9,839 bases of DNA, from the NCBI GenBank assembly GCA_009778355.1, contig WRJY01000269.1, positions 1-9,839 of the forward strand, read 5' to 3'. The translations under genes were made by a program, and so were the position numbers. A model generated the notes under the pieces. The model saw only the letters and a program-made list of their open reading frames with translations, did no database searches and was not told the DNA's origin. Each line of letters begins with the position of its first letter. Within the stretch, counting starts at the first letter, position 1. Of the stretch, positions 1 through 7,067 are shown in pieces. The stretch is from Desulfovibrionaceae bacterium. GTDB taxonomy: Bacteria > Pseudomonadota > Gammaproteobacteria > Burkholderiales > Burkholderiaceae_C.

Positions 1-117
1 CCCCTGCTCCAATGGGCCCGCCGCGCCGCCCCGCGCATGTTGGACGCTCATCCTGACTTGGCCGCGCGGCATATGGACCGCTGGCTGGGCAACCGGTTTG
101 AATACCTCAAGGCTTGA
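1..117 (+). CDS. recG: RecG ATP-dependent DNA helicase, C-terminal end (partial)
   Basis: The reading frame is open from base 1 to a TGA at 115-117 and gives 38 residues ending in RWLGNRFEYLKA. The pattern is a run of Ala/Arg/Leu, then HPDLAARHMDRWLG, then EYLKA at the terminus. This is how beta-proteobacterial RecG proteins end: the last helices of the C-terminal domain, with a conserved RW and a terminal aromatic-x-x-A. RecG is a cytoplasmic branch-migration helicase that remodels stalled forks and R-loops. The next gene, oxyR, begins 16 bp after the stop, and recG-oxyR adjacency is common in Burkholderiales, which supports the call. Only the tail is visible, so the helicase motifs cannot be checked. 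Confidence 0.72.
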   Translation, partial: PLLQWARRAAPRMLDAHPDLAARHMDRWLGNRFEYLKA

Positions 118-133
118 ATTACAAGGGCAGCCC

Positions 134-1126
134 ATGACACTCACCGAACTCAAATACATCGTCGCCATCGCGCGCGAAAAGCACTTCGGCAAGGCCGCCG
201 AAGCCTGTTTCGTGTCGCAGCCCACGCTGTCGGTGGCGGTCAGAAAGCTCGAGGACGAACTGGAGGTCAAGCTGTTCGAGCGCAGCGCCGGCGAAGTGAC
301 CGTGACCCCGCTGGGCCAAGAGATCGTGCGCCAGGCGCAGAGCGTGCTGGAGCAGGCCGCCGAGGTCAAGGAAATCGCCCGGCGCGGCAAGGACCCGCTG
401 GGCGGCCCGCTGAAGCTGGGCGTGATCTACACCATCGGCCCCTACCTGCTGCCCGCCCTGGTGCGCCAGAACATCGCCCGCACGCCGCAGATGCCGCTGA
501 TGCTGCAAGAGAACTTCACCGTCCGCCTGCTGGAAATGCTGCGCACCGGCGAGATCGACGCCGCCATTCTGGCCGAGCCGTTCCCCGACACCGGCCTGGC
601 CGTGGCGCCGCTGTACGACGAGCCGTTCATGGCCGCGCTGCCCGCCGGCCACCCGTTGGCGCAACATCCGTGGGTGAGCAGCGAGCAGCTCAAGGGCGAA
701 CACATGCTGCTGCTGGGCAGCGGCCATTGTTTCCGCGACCACGTGCTCCAGGTCTGCCCCGAGTTCGCGCGTTTTTCCAGCGCCACTGAGGGCCTTGGCA
801 AAAGCTTCGAAGGCTCGTCGCTGGAAACCATTCAGCACATGGTGGCCGCCGGCATGGGCGTGACCCTGGTGCCGCGCCTGGCCGTGCCCGCCGCCGCGCT
901 GGCCGCGCAAGCCAGGGCCGGCAAGGGCGGCAGCGGTAAAAAGGCTGCGCCGCTAATTTGCTACCTGCCAGTTCACGACAGCCATGATGGCGGCAGCAGC
1001 GAGCCGCCCACCCGCCGCGTGGTGCTGGCATGGCGGCGCAGCTTCACGCGCTACGAAGCCATCGCTGCACTGCGCAATGCCATCCATGCCTGCGAATTGC
1101 CGGGGGTACGGCGGCTTGGGGTTTGA
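134..1126 (+). CDS. oxyR: OxyR, LysR-family hydrogen peroxide sensor and regulator
   Basis: This 330-residue LysR-type regulator has an N-terminal winged helix-turn-helix at about residues 1-60 (HFGKAAEACFVSQPTLS, then KLEDELEVKLFER). The effector domain carries the OxyR redox signature: Cys199 and Cys208 in GHCFRDHVLQVC, with the same spacing and numbering as the disulfide-forming pair in E. coli. SLETIQHMVAAGMGVTLVP (about 229-247) is also OxyR-specific. In this family, peroxide oxidises the Cys pair and switches on catalase, peroxiredoxin and other defence genes. I chose ATG 134 because MTLTELKYIV is the usual family start; the upstream TTG at 98 lies inside recG. The protein is longer than E. 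coli OxyR (305 aa). The extra length lies in Gly/Lys-rich and Gly/Ser-rich insertions at about 260-272 and 281-291. It is probably co-transcribed with recG. Confidence 0.95.
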   Translation: MTLTELKYIVAIAREKHFGKAAEACFVSQPTLSVAVRKLEDELEVKLFERSAGEVTVTPLGQEIVRQAQSVLEQAAEVKEIARRGKDPLGGPLKLGVIYTIGPYLLPALVRQNIARTPQMPLMLQENFTVRLLEMLRTGEIDAAILAEPFPDTGLAVAPLYDEPFMAALPAGHPLAQHPWVSSEQLKGEHMLLLGSGHCFRDHVLQVCPEFARFSSATEGLGKSFEGSSLETIQHMVAAGMGVTLVPRLAVPAAALAAQARAGKGGSGKKAAPLICYLPVHDSHDGGSSEPPTRRVVLAWRRSFTRYEAIAALRNAIHACELPGVRRLGV

Positions 1127-1163
1127 TGAACGTCGCGGCGGCAAAAAGACACTCAACAGGCTC

Positions 1164-1991
1164 TTACCCTTCGCCCAATTCCCTGGCCCGCCGGGCGGCG
1201 GCTTTCATGGCGGCGATGAAGGCGGCATCCATACCCGCCTCGCGCATCACCGTCAGGCCCGCATGGGTGGTGCCGCCCTTGCTGGTGACGCGCTCGCGCA
1301 GCGCGGCCAGCGGTTCGGGCGAGTCCTTGGCCAGCGCGCTGCTGCCCGCAAAAGTGCCCACGGCCAAGCGGCGCGCCTGCTCGGGCGGCAGGCCCAGTTC
1401 GGCGCCGGCTTGCTGCATGGCTTCCAGAAAATAAAACACGTAGGCCGGGCCGGAGCCGGAAAGGGCGGTGACGGCGTCGAGCTGCTCCTCGCGCTCGACC
1501 CATAAAAAGTCGCCGGTGGCGGCGATCACGCCCTCGGCCAGCGCGCGGTCGGCGGCGCTGGCGGCAGGGGCGGCGAACAGCCCGGTCATGCCCTGGCCGA
1601 TCAGCGCCGGCGTGTTGGGCATGCAGCGCACCACGCGGGCGCTGCCGGTGGCGGCGGCAATGGCGCCGGCGCGGATGCCGGCCATCACCGACAGTTGCAG
1701 CGCGCCGCCAACGTGCGGCGCAGCGGGCGCGGCGGCGTCGGCAAAGCTTTGCGGCTTGACCGCCCATACCACCAGATCGGCATCGCGCAGAAAAGCGCCC
1801 GCCGCTGCCTGCGCCGCCACGCCGTGCTGCCGCAGCAGGCTGGCGCGCGCGGTCTCGAACGGCTCGACCACCTGAACTTGCCCCGCCGGCAGACCGCGCC
1901 GGATCAGCCCGCCCATGATGGCGCTGGCCATGTTGCCGCCGCCGATGAAGGCAATGCGGGTAGCGGCGGGCAGGGCGGGCGGATTGGACAT
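1164..1991 (-). CDS. proC: Pyrroline-5-carboxylate reductase
   Basis: This 275-residue cytoplasmic enzyme catalyses the last step of proline synthesis, the NAD(P)H-dependent reduction of 1-pyrroline-5-carboxylate to L-proline. An N-terminal Rossmann fold carries FIGGGNMASAI at about 15-25, VKPQ at 78-81 and RCMPNTPA at 122-129. The C-terminal helical dimerisation and active-site domain carries ALSGSGPAYV at about 176-185 and VTSKGGTT at 235-242. All are hallmark ProC motifs and the length is normal. The start is the ATG whose complement lies at 1989-1991. Upstream, a weak purine-rich stretch is the only ribosome-binding-site candidate. The gene converges on oxyR with 37 bp between the stops and no clear terminator. 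It lies 47 bp downstream of the regulator remnant on the same strand. Confidence 0.97.
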   Translation of the reverse strand: MSNPPALPAATRIAFIGGGNMASAIMGGLIRRGLPAGQVQVVEPFETARASLLRQHGVAAQAAAGAFLRDADLVVWAVKPQSFADAAAPAAPHVGGALQLSVMAGIRAGAIAAATGSARVVRCMPNTPALIGQGMTGLFAAPAASAADRALAEGVIAATGDFLWVEREEQLDAVTALSGSGPAYVFYFLEAMQQAGAELGLPPEQARRLAVGTFAGSSALAKDSPEPLAALRERVTSKGGTTHAGLTVMREAGMDAAFIAAMKAAARRARELGEG

Positions 1992-2038
1992 GGCGGTGCT
2001 TTCAGGTCTGGCGGGGTTGCGTGACGGCGCAGTGTAGG

Positions 2039-2246
2039 TTACGGCAGCGCTTCATCGATCGCTTGGGCAAGCAGGTCGAACCCGGGCTGGATTTGCGCCT
2101 CCGGTACGCAGCCACAGCCCAGCAGCAATCCGGGAGGCTGTAGCAGGCGCTCAATGGGCAGGTTGCGATGCCAGGTAGCCTTCGTCGATGAACTCGGCCA
2201 GCAATTGTTCATGAACGTGGGCCACCGTGTTGCGGGCGATCGAGAT
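2039..2246 (-). pseudogene. MocR/GabR-type GntR-family regulator, internally deleted remnant
   Basis: Two pieces of one regulator type lie next to each other in different frames. The 3' piece (about 2155 to 2039, minus strand) encodes QPPGLLLGCGCVPEAQIQPG and then DLLAQAIDEALP. This matches the usual C-terminus of MocR regulators, whose aminotransferase-like domain ends in a GLLLGY-type strand and a final helix. The 5' piece (about 2246 to 2151) encodes IARNTVAHVHEQLLAE and then DEGYLAS, which resembles the recognition helix and wing of a GntR helix-turn-helix (RNTV...Y.QL..EGYL). It then hits TGA. MocR proteins are normally about 450-500 aa, so nearly all of the PLP-binding domain is gone. 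An in-frame TAA just upstream of the helix-turn-helix piece also removes its start. The location, divergent from gabT, fits a regulator of GABA/polyamine use. No function is expected. Confidence 0.68.
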
Positions 2247-2361
2247 GAGTGTTTACCCCTAGAAAGCGGTTCCATTGAATTTCACGAAATGGCTCTTCAG
2301 TATAGAGCCTGAAACCTGCATACTCGGGCCGAATGCGCGTACCCTCAAGGAGTCCAGGAAG
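2247..2361 (+). promoter_or_regulatory. Divergent regulatory region upstream of the gabT remnant and importer operon, with a dyad
   Basis: This is the spacer between the regulator remnant and the gabT start, and it is more A+T-rich than the flanks. A perfect 6-bp inverted repeat, GGCTCT (2291-2296) and AGAGCC (2304-2309) around a 7-nt centre, overlaps a possible -10 element TATAGA at 2301-2306. TTGAAT at 2275-2280 could be a -35, but the 20-bp spacing is long. CATACT at 2319-2324 with TTCAGT at 2297-2302 is an alternative with 16-bp spacing. AAGGAG at 2347-2352 is a good ribosome binding site, 9 bp before the gabT ATG at 2362. The dyad could be an operator for the lost MocR-type regulator; this is inference. 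The promoter assignments are weak. Confidence 0.35.
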
Positions 2362-2640
2362 ATGAGCAATCAATCGCTGCAACAGCGCAAGGACAATGCC
2401 ACCCCCCGAGGCATCACCGTCATGTGCCCGTTCCATGCCGATCAGGCCGGGAATGCCGAGCCGTGGGACACCGAGGGGCGGCGCTACATCGACTTCGCCG
2501 CCGGTATCGCGGTTCTCGATACCGGTCACCGCCATCCCAGGGTAGTGGCGGCGATCCGCTTTCTGTTTCCGCTCACCATCGAGGACTGCACCTTCGAGGA
2601 GGGGCTCGGCATTCTGGAAGCCGCCCTGCGTCAGCAGTAA
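2362..2640 (+). pseudogene. gabT: 4-aminobutyrate aminotransferase (GabT), large in-frame internal deletion
   Basis: The frame encodes 92 residues. The first ~65 match the start of class-III GABA aminotransferases: TPRGITVMCPF, then PWDTEGRRYIDFAAGIAVLD and TGHRHPRVVAAI. The last ~27 (RFLFPLTIEDCTFEEGLGIL and the tail) match the extreme C-terminus, where the family has an LRxLxPLTIED motif. Intact GabT is about 425 aa, so roughly 330 residues are missing, including the PLP-binding lysine and the cofactor site. It cannot be an active transaminase. The ATG at 2362 is preceded by AAGGAG. The deletion kept the frame, and the TAA stop shares a base with the ATG of the downstream ATPase gene (TAATG). 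The open frame may therefore still serve translation of the operon. It implies that the operon once coupled uptake to GABA/putrescine catabolism. Confidence 0.85.
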
Positions 2641-3770
2641 TGACCGAACCGGCAGAGCGTCCCATGCGAAACGACGGCGGCATACTGGTCAGCTTCGCGG
2701 ATGTAGGAAAAACCTACGATGGCGAACACTTGGTCGTCAAGCAGTTGAACCTTGACATTCGCCGCGGCGAGTTCCTCACGCTGCTGGGGCCGTCAGGCTC
2801 TGGCAAAACCACCTGCCTGATGATGCTGGCCGGCTTCGAATTCCCGACCAGCGGAGAGATCCGGCTGGACGGCAAGCTGCTCAACCGCGTGCCGCCCCAC
2901 AAGCGCAATATCGGCATGGTGTTTCAGAACTACGCGCTGTTCCCGCACATGACGGTGGCGCAGAACGTGGCCTATCCATTGCAGGTGCGCGGCATTCGTG
3001 CGACTGAACGCGCGAACCTGGTGCTCGAGGCCTTGCGGATGGTGCGCATGGAAAGCCTGGGCGAGCGCTTTCCGGCGCAACTTTCGGGCGGCCAGCAGCA
3101 GCGCGTGGCATTGGCCCGCGCGCTGGTGTTCAAGCCTCAACTGGTGTTGATGGACGAGCCGCTGGGCGCGCTCGACAAGCAGTTGCGCGAACACATGCAG
3201 CTCGAATTGAAAGCCCTGCACCGCCAGCTCGGCGTGACCTTCGTCTATGTGACGCACGATCAAGGCGAGGCGCTCACCATGTCCGACCGCGTTGCCGTGT
3301 TCGATCAGGGCATCATCCAGCAGATCGACTCGGTGGAGGCGCTGTATGAAGCGCCCGGCAACGCTTTCGTCGCCAGTTTCGTCGGCGACAGCAACCGCCT
3401 GCAGGGCACGATTACCGGCAACGACGGCGACCACTGTCTGATGACGCTGCCTGACAACAATGTTTTGCGCGGGCTGCGCGTGGGCAAAGCCGAATTGGGC
3501 TGCGCCGCTACCGCCAGCATTCGGCCCGAACGGATGGGGCTGGCGGACCCGGCTGCCGCGGTCGCGCCGGATGCGGCCCGCAATTTGCTGCATGGCCATG
3601 CGGCTGGCCTGATTTACTTTGGCGACCATGTACGCCTGCAATGCGAACTGCCTGGGCAGGCGCAATGCTTCGTGAAAATACCGCTCGACACACCGGCGCT
3701 GAAACGCCTGAAGCCAGGCCAACCCGTGGCGCTGACTTTCGCGCCCGGGCATCTGCGCGTCTTTGCCTGA
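2640..3770 (+). CDS. PotA-like ABC importer ATPase (putative polyamine/GABA-type uptake)
   Basis: This 376-residue ATPase energises the importer encoded downstream. All nucleotide-binding motifs are present: Walker A GPSGSGKT (50-57), Q-loop Gln96 in VFQNYALFPHMTV, signature LSGGQQQR (148-155), Walker B VLMDEP (169-174), D-loop LGALD (175-179) and switch His206 in YVTHDQGEAL. From about residue 240 a C-terminal TOBE-type regulatory domain follows, with SIRPERMGL and a final LTFAPGHLRVFA. This architecture is typical of the spermidine/putrescine (PotA) and related CUT1-like ATPases. The start at 2640 overlaps the gabT stop as TAATG; ATG 2664 (MRNDGG) is an alternative. It faces the cytoplasm and should pair with the two permeases. 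The substrate is inferred from family and context only. Confidence 0.93.
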   Translation: MTEPAERPMRNDGGILVSFADVGKTYDGEHLVVKQLNLDIRRGEFLTLLGPSGSGKTTCLMMLAGFEFPTSGEIRLDGKLLNRVPPHKRNIGMVFQNYALFPHMTVAQNVAYPLQVRGIRATERANLVLEALRMVRMESLGERFPAQLSGGQQQRVALARALVFKPQLVLMDEPLGALDKQLREHMQLELKALHRQLGVTFVYVTHDQGEALTMSDRVAVFDQGIIQQIDSVEALYEAPGNAFVASFVGDSNRLQGTITGNDGDHCLMTLPDNNVLRGLRVGKAELGCAATASIRPERMGLADPAAAVAPDAARNLLHGHAAGLIYFGDHVRLQCELPGQAQCFVKIPLDTPALKRLKPGQPVALTFAPGHLRVFA

Positions 3771-3837
3771 TGGGCTTGGCCGCACCGCCTGTTCTTGCCG
3801 TTGGCCTATTGCATTTTTCAACCAGGAGACTCCCGCC

Positions 3838-4872
3838 ATGAAACGTAATTTGATCCTCTCGTGCGCAGCCGCGGCGTTTTTTGGCGCCGGCTGGGCCAGC
3901 GCCCAGGACCTCACGGTCGTCAACTTCGGCGGCGCCAACGGGAACGCCCAGAAGGCGGCGTTCTCGGAGCCGTTCGAGAAAAAGACCGGCCACAAAATCA
4001 TCCCCGTGGAATACAACGGCGAGGAAGCCAAGATCCGGGCCATGGTGGAAGCCAGGCACGTGACTTGGGACCTGGTTGAAGTGGAGACCAATACCGTCAT
4101 CCGCGGCTGCGACGAAGGTCTGTACGAAAAACTGGACTACAGCAAGATCGCGCCCAAGAGCGATTTCATTGCCGAAGCCCCGCAGGAATGCGGCCTGGGA
4201 TTCTTCGTCTATTCCATGGTGCTTGCGTACAACGGCGACAAACTCAAGACCGCGCCCGCCAGTTGGAAAGACTTCTGGGACGTGAAGCGTTTTCCGGGCA
4301 AACGCGGTATGCGCAAGCTCGCTCCAACCAACCTCGAATTCGCCCTGATGGCCGATGGCGTGCCCGCCAAGGATGTCTATCAGGTGTTGTCCACCAAGGC
4401 CGGCGTGGATCGGGCATTCAAGAAGCTCGACGAAATCAAGCCCTATATCCAGTGGTGGGAAGCTGGCGCCCAGGCGCCCCAGTTCCTGGTCGCCGGCGAC
4501 GTGGTCATGTCCACGGTGTTCAGCGGCCGCGTCGATGCGGCGCGGCGCGAAGGCAAGAACCTCAATGTGGTGTGGGACGGCAGCATCTACGACCTCGATT
4601 ACTGGGCCATTCCCAAGGGTTCGCCCAACAAGGATCTGGTACTGGAATACATCGCTTTCTCGACCGCCGCGCCGCAGCAGGCCGAGTATGCGAGGCACAT
4701 CGCCTACGGGCCGGTGAACCAGGCGGCAATCAGGATGCTCGACGCCAAGACCCTGGCCGACATGCCGAACTCGCCGGCCAACATCAAGAATGCCGTGCTG
4801 CTCAGCAGTCAGTTCTGGAACGACCACGGCGAAGAACTCCAGCAGCGCTTTACCGCGTGGGCGGCCAAATAA
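3838..4872 (+). CDS. PotD-like periplasmic substrate-binding protein of ABC importer
   Basis: This 344-residue exported protein captures the substrate and delivers it to the permeases. The signal peptide is clear: MKRN, a hydrophobic core, then WASA before QD, with cleavage expected near residue 22. The mature start, LTVVNFGGANGNAQKAAF, is typical of the spermidine/putrescine-binding (COG0687) family, as are WDLVEVET (77-84), VAGDVVMSTVFSGR (218-231) and DYWAIPKGSPNKDLVLEYIA (254-272). Cys91 and Cys118 could form a periplasmic disulfide. AGGAG at 3824-3828 sits 9 bp upstream of ATG 3838. The gene follows the ATPase after 67 bp. Relatives bind putrescine, spermidine, GABA or opines. The ligand cannot be fixed from sequence, although the gabT remnant points to putrescine or GABA. 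Confidence 0.92.
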   Translation: MKRNLILSCAAAAFFGAGWASAQDLTVVNFGGANGNAQKAAFSEPFEKKTGHKIIPVEYNGEEAKIRAMVEARHVTWDLVEVETNTVIRGCDEGLYEKLDYSKIAPKSDFIAEAPQECGLGFFVYSMVLAYNGDKLKTAPASWKDFWDVKRFPGKRGMRKLAPTNLEFALMADGVPAKDVYQVLSTKAGVDRAFKKLDEIKPYIQWWEAGAQAPQFLVAGDVVMSTVFSGRVDAARREGKNLNVVWDGSIYDLDYWAIPKGSPNKDLVLEYIAFSTAAPQQAEYARHIAYGPVNQAAIRMLDAKTLADMPNSPANIKNAVLLSSQFWNDHGEELQQRFTAWAAK

Positions 4873-4905
4873 AAGCCTCGGACACCAGGCCGGAGATTGC
4901 CGACG

Positions 4906-6192
4906 ATGAGCGCTGATGCCGCCTGGCCGAGCTCCGCGCCCGCTGCCGGCGCGCTCGCAGAACCGTCAGACGGGGCCGGCGAGCGGCGGCGTCTGAAGCG
5001 GGCGCTGCGGCGCGCGGAAATGCGCAAGAAGGCATCGGCGTTGGCGCTGATTGCTCCCTTGGGTTTGTTCCTGCTCGTGGTGTTCGTCATTCCCATTGCG
5101 GCGCTGCTGCAACGCGCGGTAGCCAATCCAGAGGTCGTCAACGCCTTGCCGCATACCGTAGCCGCACTGTCGGCGTGGGATCGAAAGGCGCTGCCGCCCG
5201 AAACGGCTTACGCCGCGCTTGCCGCCGACCTGGCCGAGACGCACCGGAACATTGCCGTCGGTGACCTGGCCCGCCGGTTGAACAACGAAATCAGCGGTTT
5301 TCGCTCGCTCATCATCAAAACGGCGCGCGCCATGCCGGTCGATGGCGCTTCTCGTCAGGCGCTGCTGGCCATCGACGCGCGCTGGGGTGAACTGCGCTAC
5401 TGGCAGGCAATCGCCAAAAACGGCAGCCGCATCACGCAGTCCTATTTGCTGGCTTCTCTCGACATGAAGCAGGATGGCATGGGCCGCATCCGCAAGGCCG
5501 AACCGGACGCCGCGATCTACCTCGACATCTTTGGCCGCACCTTGTGGATTGGCGTGCTGACCACCGGCATCGCGCTGCTGATCGCGTTCCCGCTGGCCTA
5601 CTGGGCTTCGACCCTGCCGGCGCGCCGCGCCAACCTGGTCATGATCTGCGTGCTGATTCCATTCTGGACTTCGGTGCTGGTGCGGATCGCTGCGTGGATC
5701 GTGCTGCTGCAACAGTCGGGCCTGGTCAACGCCGCGTTGCTGGGGCTCGGCGCCGTGAAAACACCGCCGGAGCTGCTGTTCAACCGCACCGGGGTCATCA
5801 TCTCCATGGTTCATATCCTGCTGCCATTCATGATTTTGCCGCTGTACAGCGTGATGAAAGGCATTGCGCCGACTTACCAGCGCGCCGCCATTTCGCTGGG
5901 CAGCCATCCATTCGCGGCGTTCTGGCGCGTTTACCTGCCGCAAACTTACGCCGGCATCGCCGCCGGCGCGCTGCTGGTGTTCATCACGGCCATCGGCTAC
6001 TACATTACGCCGGCATTGCTTGGCGGCCCTGGCGATCAATTGGTCAGCTATTACATTGCCTATTTCACCAACCAGATCATCAATTGGGGCATGGCCTGTG
6101 CGCTCGGCGCGCTGCTGCTGACCGCGACGCTGATGCTGTATGCGGTGTACCAGCGTATCACCAGAACCCATCCAGGCACTACGGTGAAATGA
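4906..6192 (+). CDS. PotB-like ABC importer permease with a large extra periplasmic region
   Basis: This 428-residue inner-membrane permease is much longer than the usual ~280-310 aa of PotB-type subunits. A basic cytoplasmic N-terminus (27-43) leads into TM1 (about 44-68). Then come about 140 residues without a membrane segment (69-208), rich in Ala/Arg/Glu and predicted to be periplasmic and helical. Five more membrane segments follow at about 211-235, 243-268, 295-318, 347-372 and 393-415. The EAA coupling loop that docks on the ATPase is YQRAAISLGSHPFAAFWRVY (324-343). GGAGA at 4892-4896 places a ribosome binding site 9 bp before ATG 4906, favouring it over TTG 4897. The stop overlaps the next permease start as ATGA. 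The long loop may contact the binding protein; its role is unknown. Confidence 0.93.
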   Translation: MSADAAWPSSAPAAGALAEPSDGAGERRRLKRALRRAEMRKKASALALIAPLGLFLLVVFVIPIAALLQRAVANPEVVNALPHTVAALSAWDRKALPPETAYAALAADLAETHRNIAVGDLARRLNNEISGFRSLIIKTARAMPVDGASRQALLAIDARWGELRYWQAIAKNGSRITQSYLLASLDMKQDGMGRIRKAEPDAAIYLDIFGRTLWIGVLTTGIALLIAFPLAYWASTLPARRANLVMICVLIPFWTSVLVRIAAWIVLLQQSGLVNAALLGLGAVKTPPELLFNRTGVIISMVHILLPFMILPLYSVMKGIAPTYQRAAISLGSHPFAAFWRVYLPQTYAGIAAGALLVFITAIGYYITPALLGGPGDQLVSYYIAYFTNQIINWGMACALGALLLTATLMLYAVYQRITRTHPGTTVK

Positions 6193-7067
6193 CCATGATG
6201 CGCGGCCTGCTGCACACCTTCGCGCCCCATACCTCGCTGGCCGAGCGCGTCTGGTACTACGCCTTGCGCGGATTCTGCGCGCTGGTACTGTTCTACCTGG
6301 TGCTGCCGATCCTGGCGATCGTGCCGCTGTCGTTCAGCCAGAGCACCTTTCTCGCTTACCCGATTCCGGGCTTTTCGCTGCGCTGGTACCAGAATCTCTT
6401 TGAAGCCGACGAATGGTTGCGCGCTGCCAGGAACAGCTTCATCGTCGCTCCGTCCGCCACGTTGATCGCCACCGTCCTCGGGACGCTGGCCGCCAGCGGT
6501 CTCCACAAGGCCGAGTTCCGGGGCAAAGGGCTGCTGATGGCGGTACTGATTTCCCCGATGGTGGCGCCGGTGATCGTGGTCGGCGTGGGCATGTACCTGT
6601 TTTTCGCGCCGCTGGGGCTGTCCGACAGCTATACCGCGCTGATCCTGGCCCATGCCGCGCTGGGCGCGCCTTTCGTGGTAACCACGGTACTGGCCACGTT
6701 GCAAGGCTTCAACCACAACCTGGTGCGCGCCAGCCTGAGCTTGGGCGCAGGCCGGCTGCAAACGTTTTTCCGGGTCACGTTGCCGCTGATTGCGCCGGGC
6801 GTGATCTCGGGCGCCCTGTTCGCCTTCGCCACTTCGTTCGACGAAGTCGTGGTCACGCTGTTCCTGGCCGGCGCTGAACAGGTCACCCTGCCGCGCCAGA
6901 TGTTTACCGGCATTCGGGAAAACATCACGCCCACGATTGCCGCGCTTGCCACCATCCTGATCATTTTTTCGACTGCCTTGTTATTGGTTCTGGAGTGGTT
7001 GCGCGGACGGGCCGCCCGGCGCAGCGGCGGCTTCCATCAGCCGTCCAGCAACACTGACCAGACTTGA
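6189..7067 (+). CDS. PotC-like ABC importer permease
   Basis: This 292-residue inner-membrane subunit is the second half of the transport channel. Six hydrophobic segments are visible, at about 25-48, 83-104, 115-140, 147-170, 200-224 and 248-269. An EAA loop at about 178-198 (LVRASLSLGAGRLQTFFRVT) contacts the ATPase. SFDEVVVTLFLAG (216-228) is characteristic of PotC-type permeases, and the length is normal. The start ATG 6189 overlaps the preceding stop (ATGA), indicating translational coupling; ATGs at 6195 and 6198 are close alternatives. The tail after the last membrane segment is short, basic and cytoplasmic. It is the last gene of the importer operon. No convincing terminator follows before the IS remnant. 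Confidence 0.93.
   Translation: MTMMRGLLHTFAPHTSLAERVWYYALRGFCALVLFYLVLPILAIVPLSFSQSTFLAYPIPGFSLRWYQNLFEADEWLRAARNSFIVAPSATLIATVLGTLAASGLHKAEFRGKGLLMAVLISPMVAPVIVVGVGMYLFFAPLGLSDSYTALILAHAALGAPFVVTTVLATLQGFNHNLVRASLSLGAGRLQTFFRVTLPLIAPGVISGALFAFATSFDEVVVTLFLAGAEQVTLPRQMFTGIRENITPTIAALATILIIFSTALLLVLEWLRGRAARRSGGFHQPSSNTDQT

Noticed and set aside
119..910. Long minus-strand open frame (263 codons) opposite oxyR
   Set aside because: It is fully antisense to a clear OxyR. The translation is rich in His, Gln, Gly and Arg, as expected of a shadow frame in high-G+C DNA, and it has no recognisable domain.
1127..1163. Possible bidirectional terminator between oxyR and proC
   Set aside because: There is a short T run after proC on the minus strand, but no stable stem precedes it.
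984..1505. Plus-strand open frame across the oxyR-proC junction
   Set aside because: It overlaps the 3' ends of two well-supported genes in other frames and gives a low-complexity Gly/Ala/Arg product.
2424..2639. Upstream extension of the ATPase frame inside gabT
   Set aside because: The first 72 codons are an out-of-frame reading of the gabT remnant. ATPase similarity begins only after 2640.
2793..4827. Two long minus-strand open frames (435 and 439 codons) opposite the ATPase and binding protein genes
   Set aside because: Both strand-opposite frames overlap intact, motif-complete importer genes. Their His/Gln/Arg/Val-rich translations show no family features.
4966..6171. 401-codon minus-strand open frame opposite the first permease
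   Set aside because: It is antisense to a permease with a clear EAA loop. The product is Gln/Arg/His-rich shadow sequence.
5544..6188. Upstream extension of the second permease frame
   Set aside because: The frame is open for 215 codons before 6189, but that part overlaps the first permease and encodes an Arg/His-rich shadow. The ATGA overlap at 6189 gives the normal family start.
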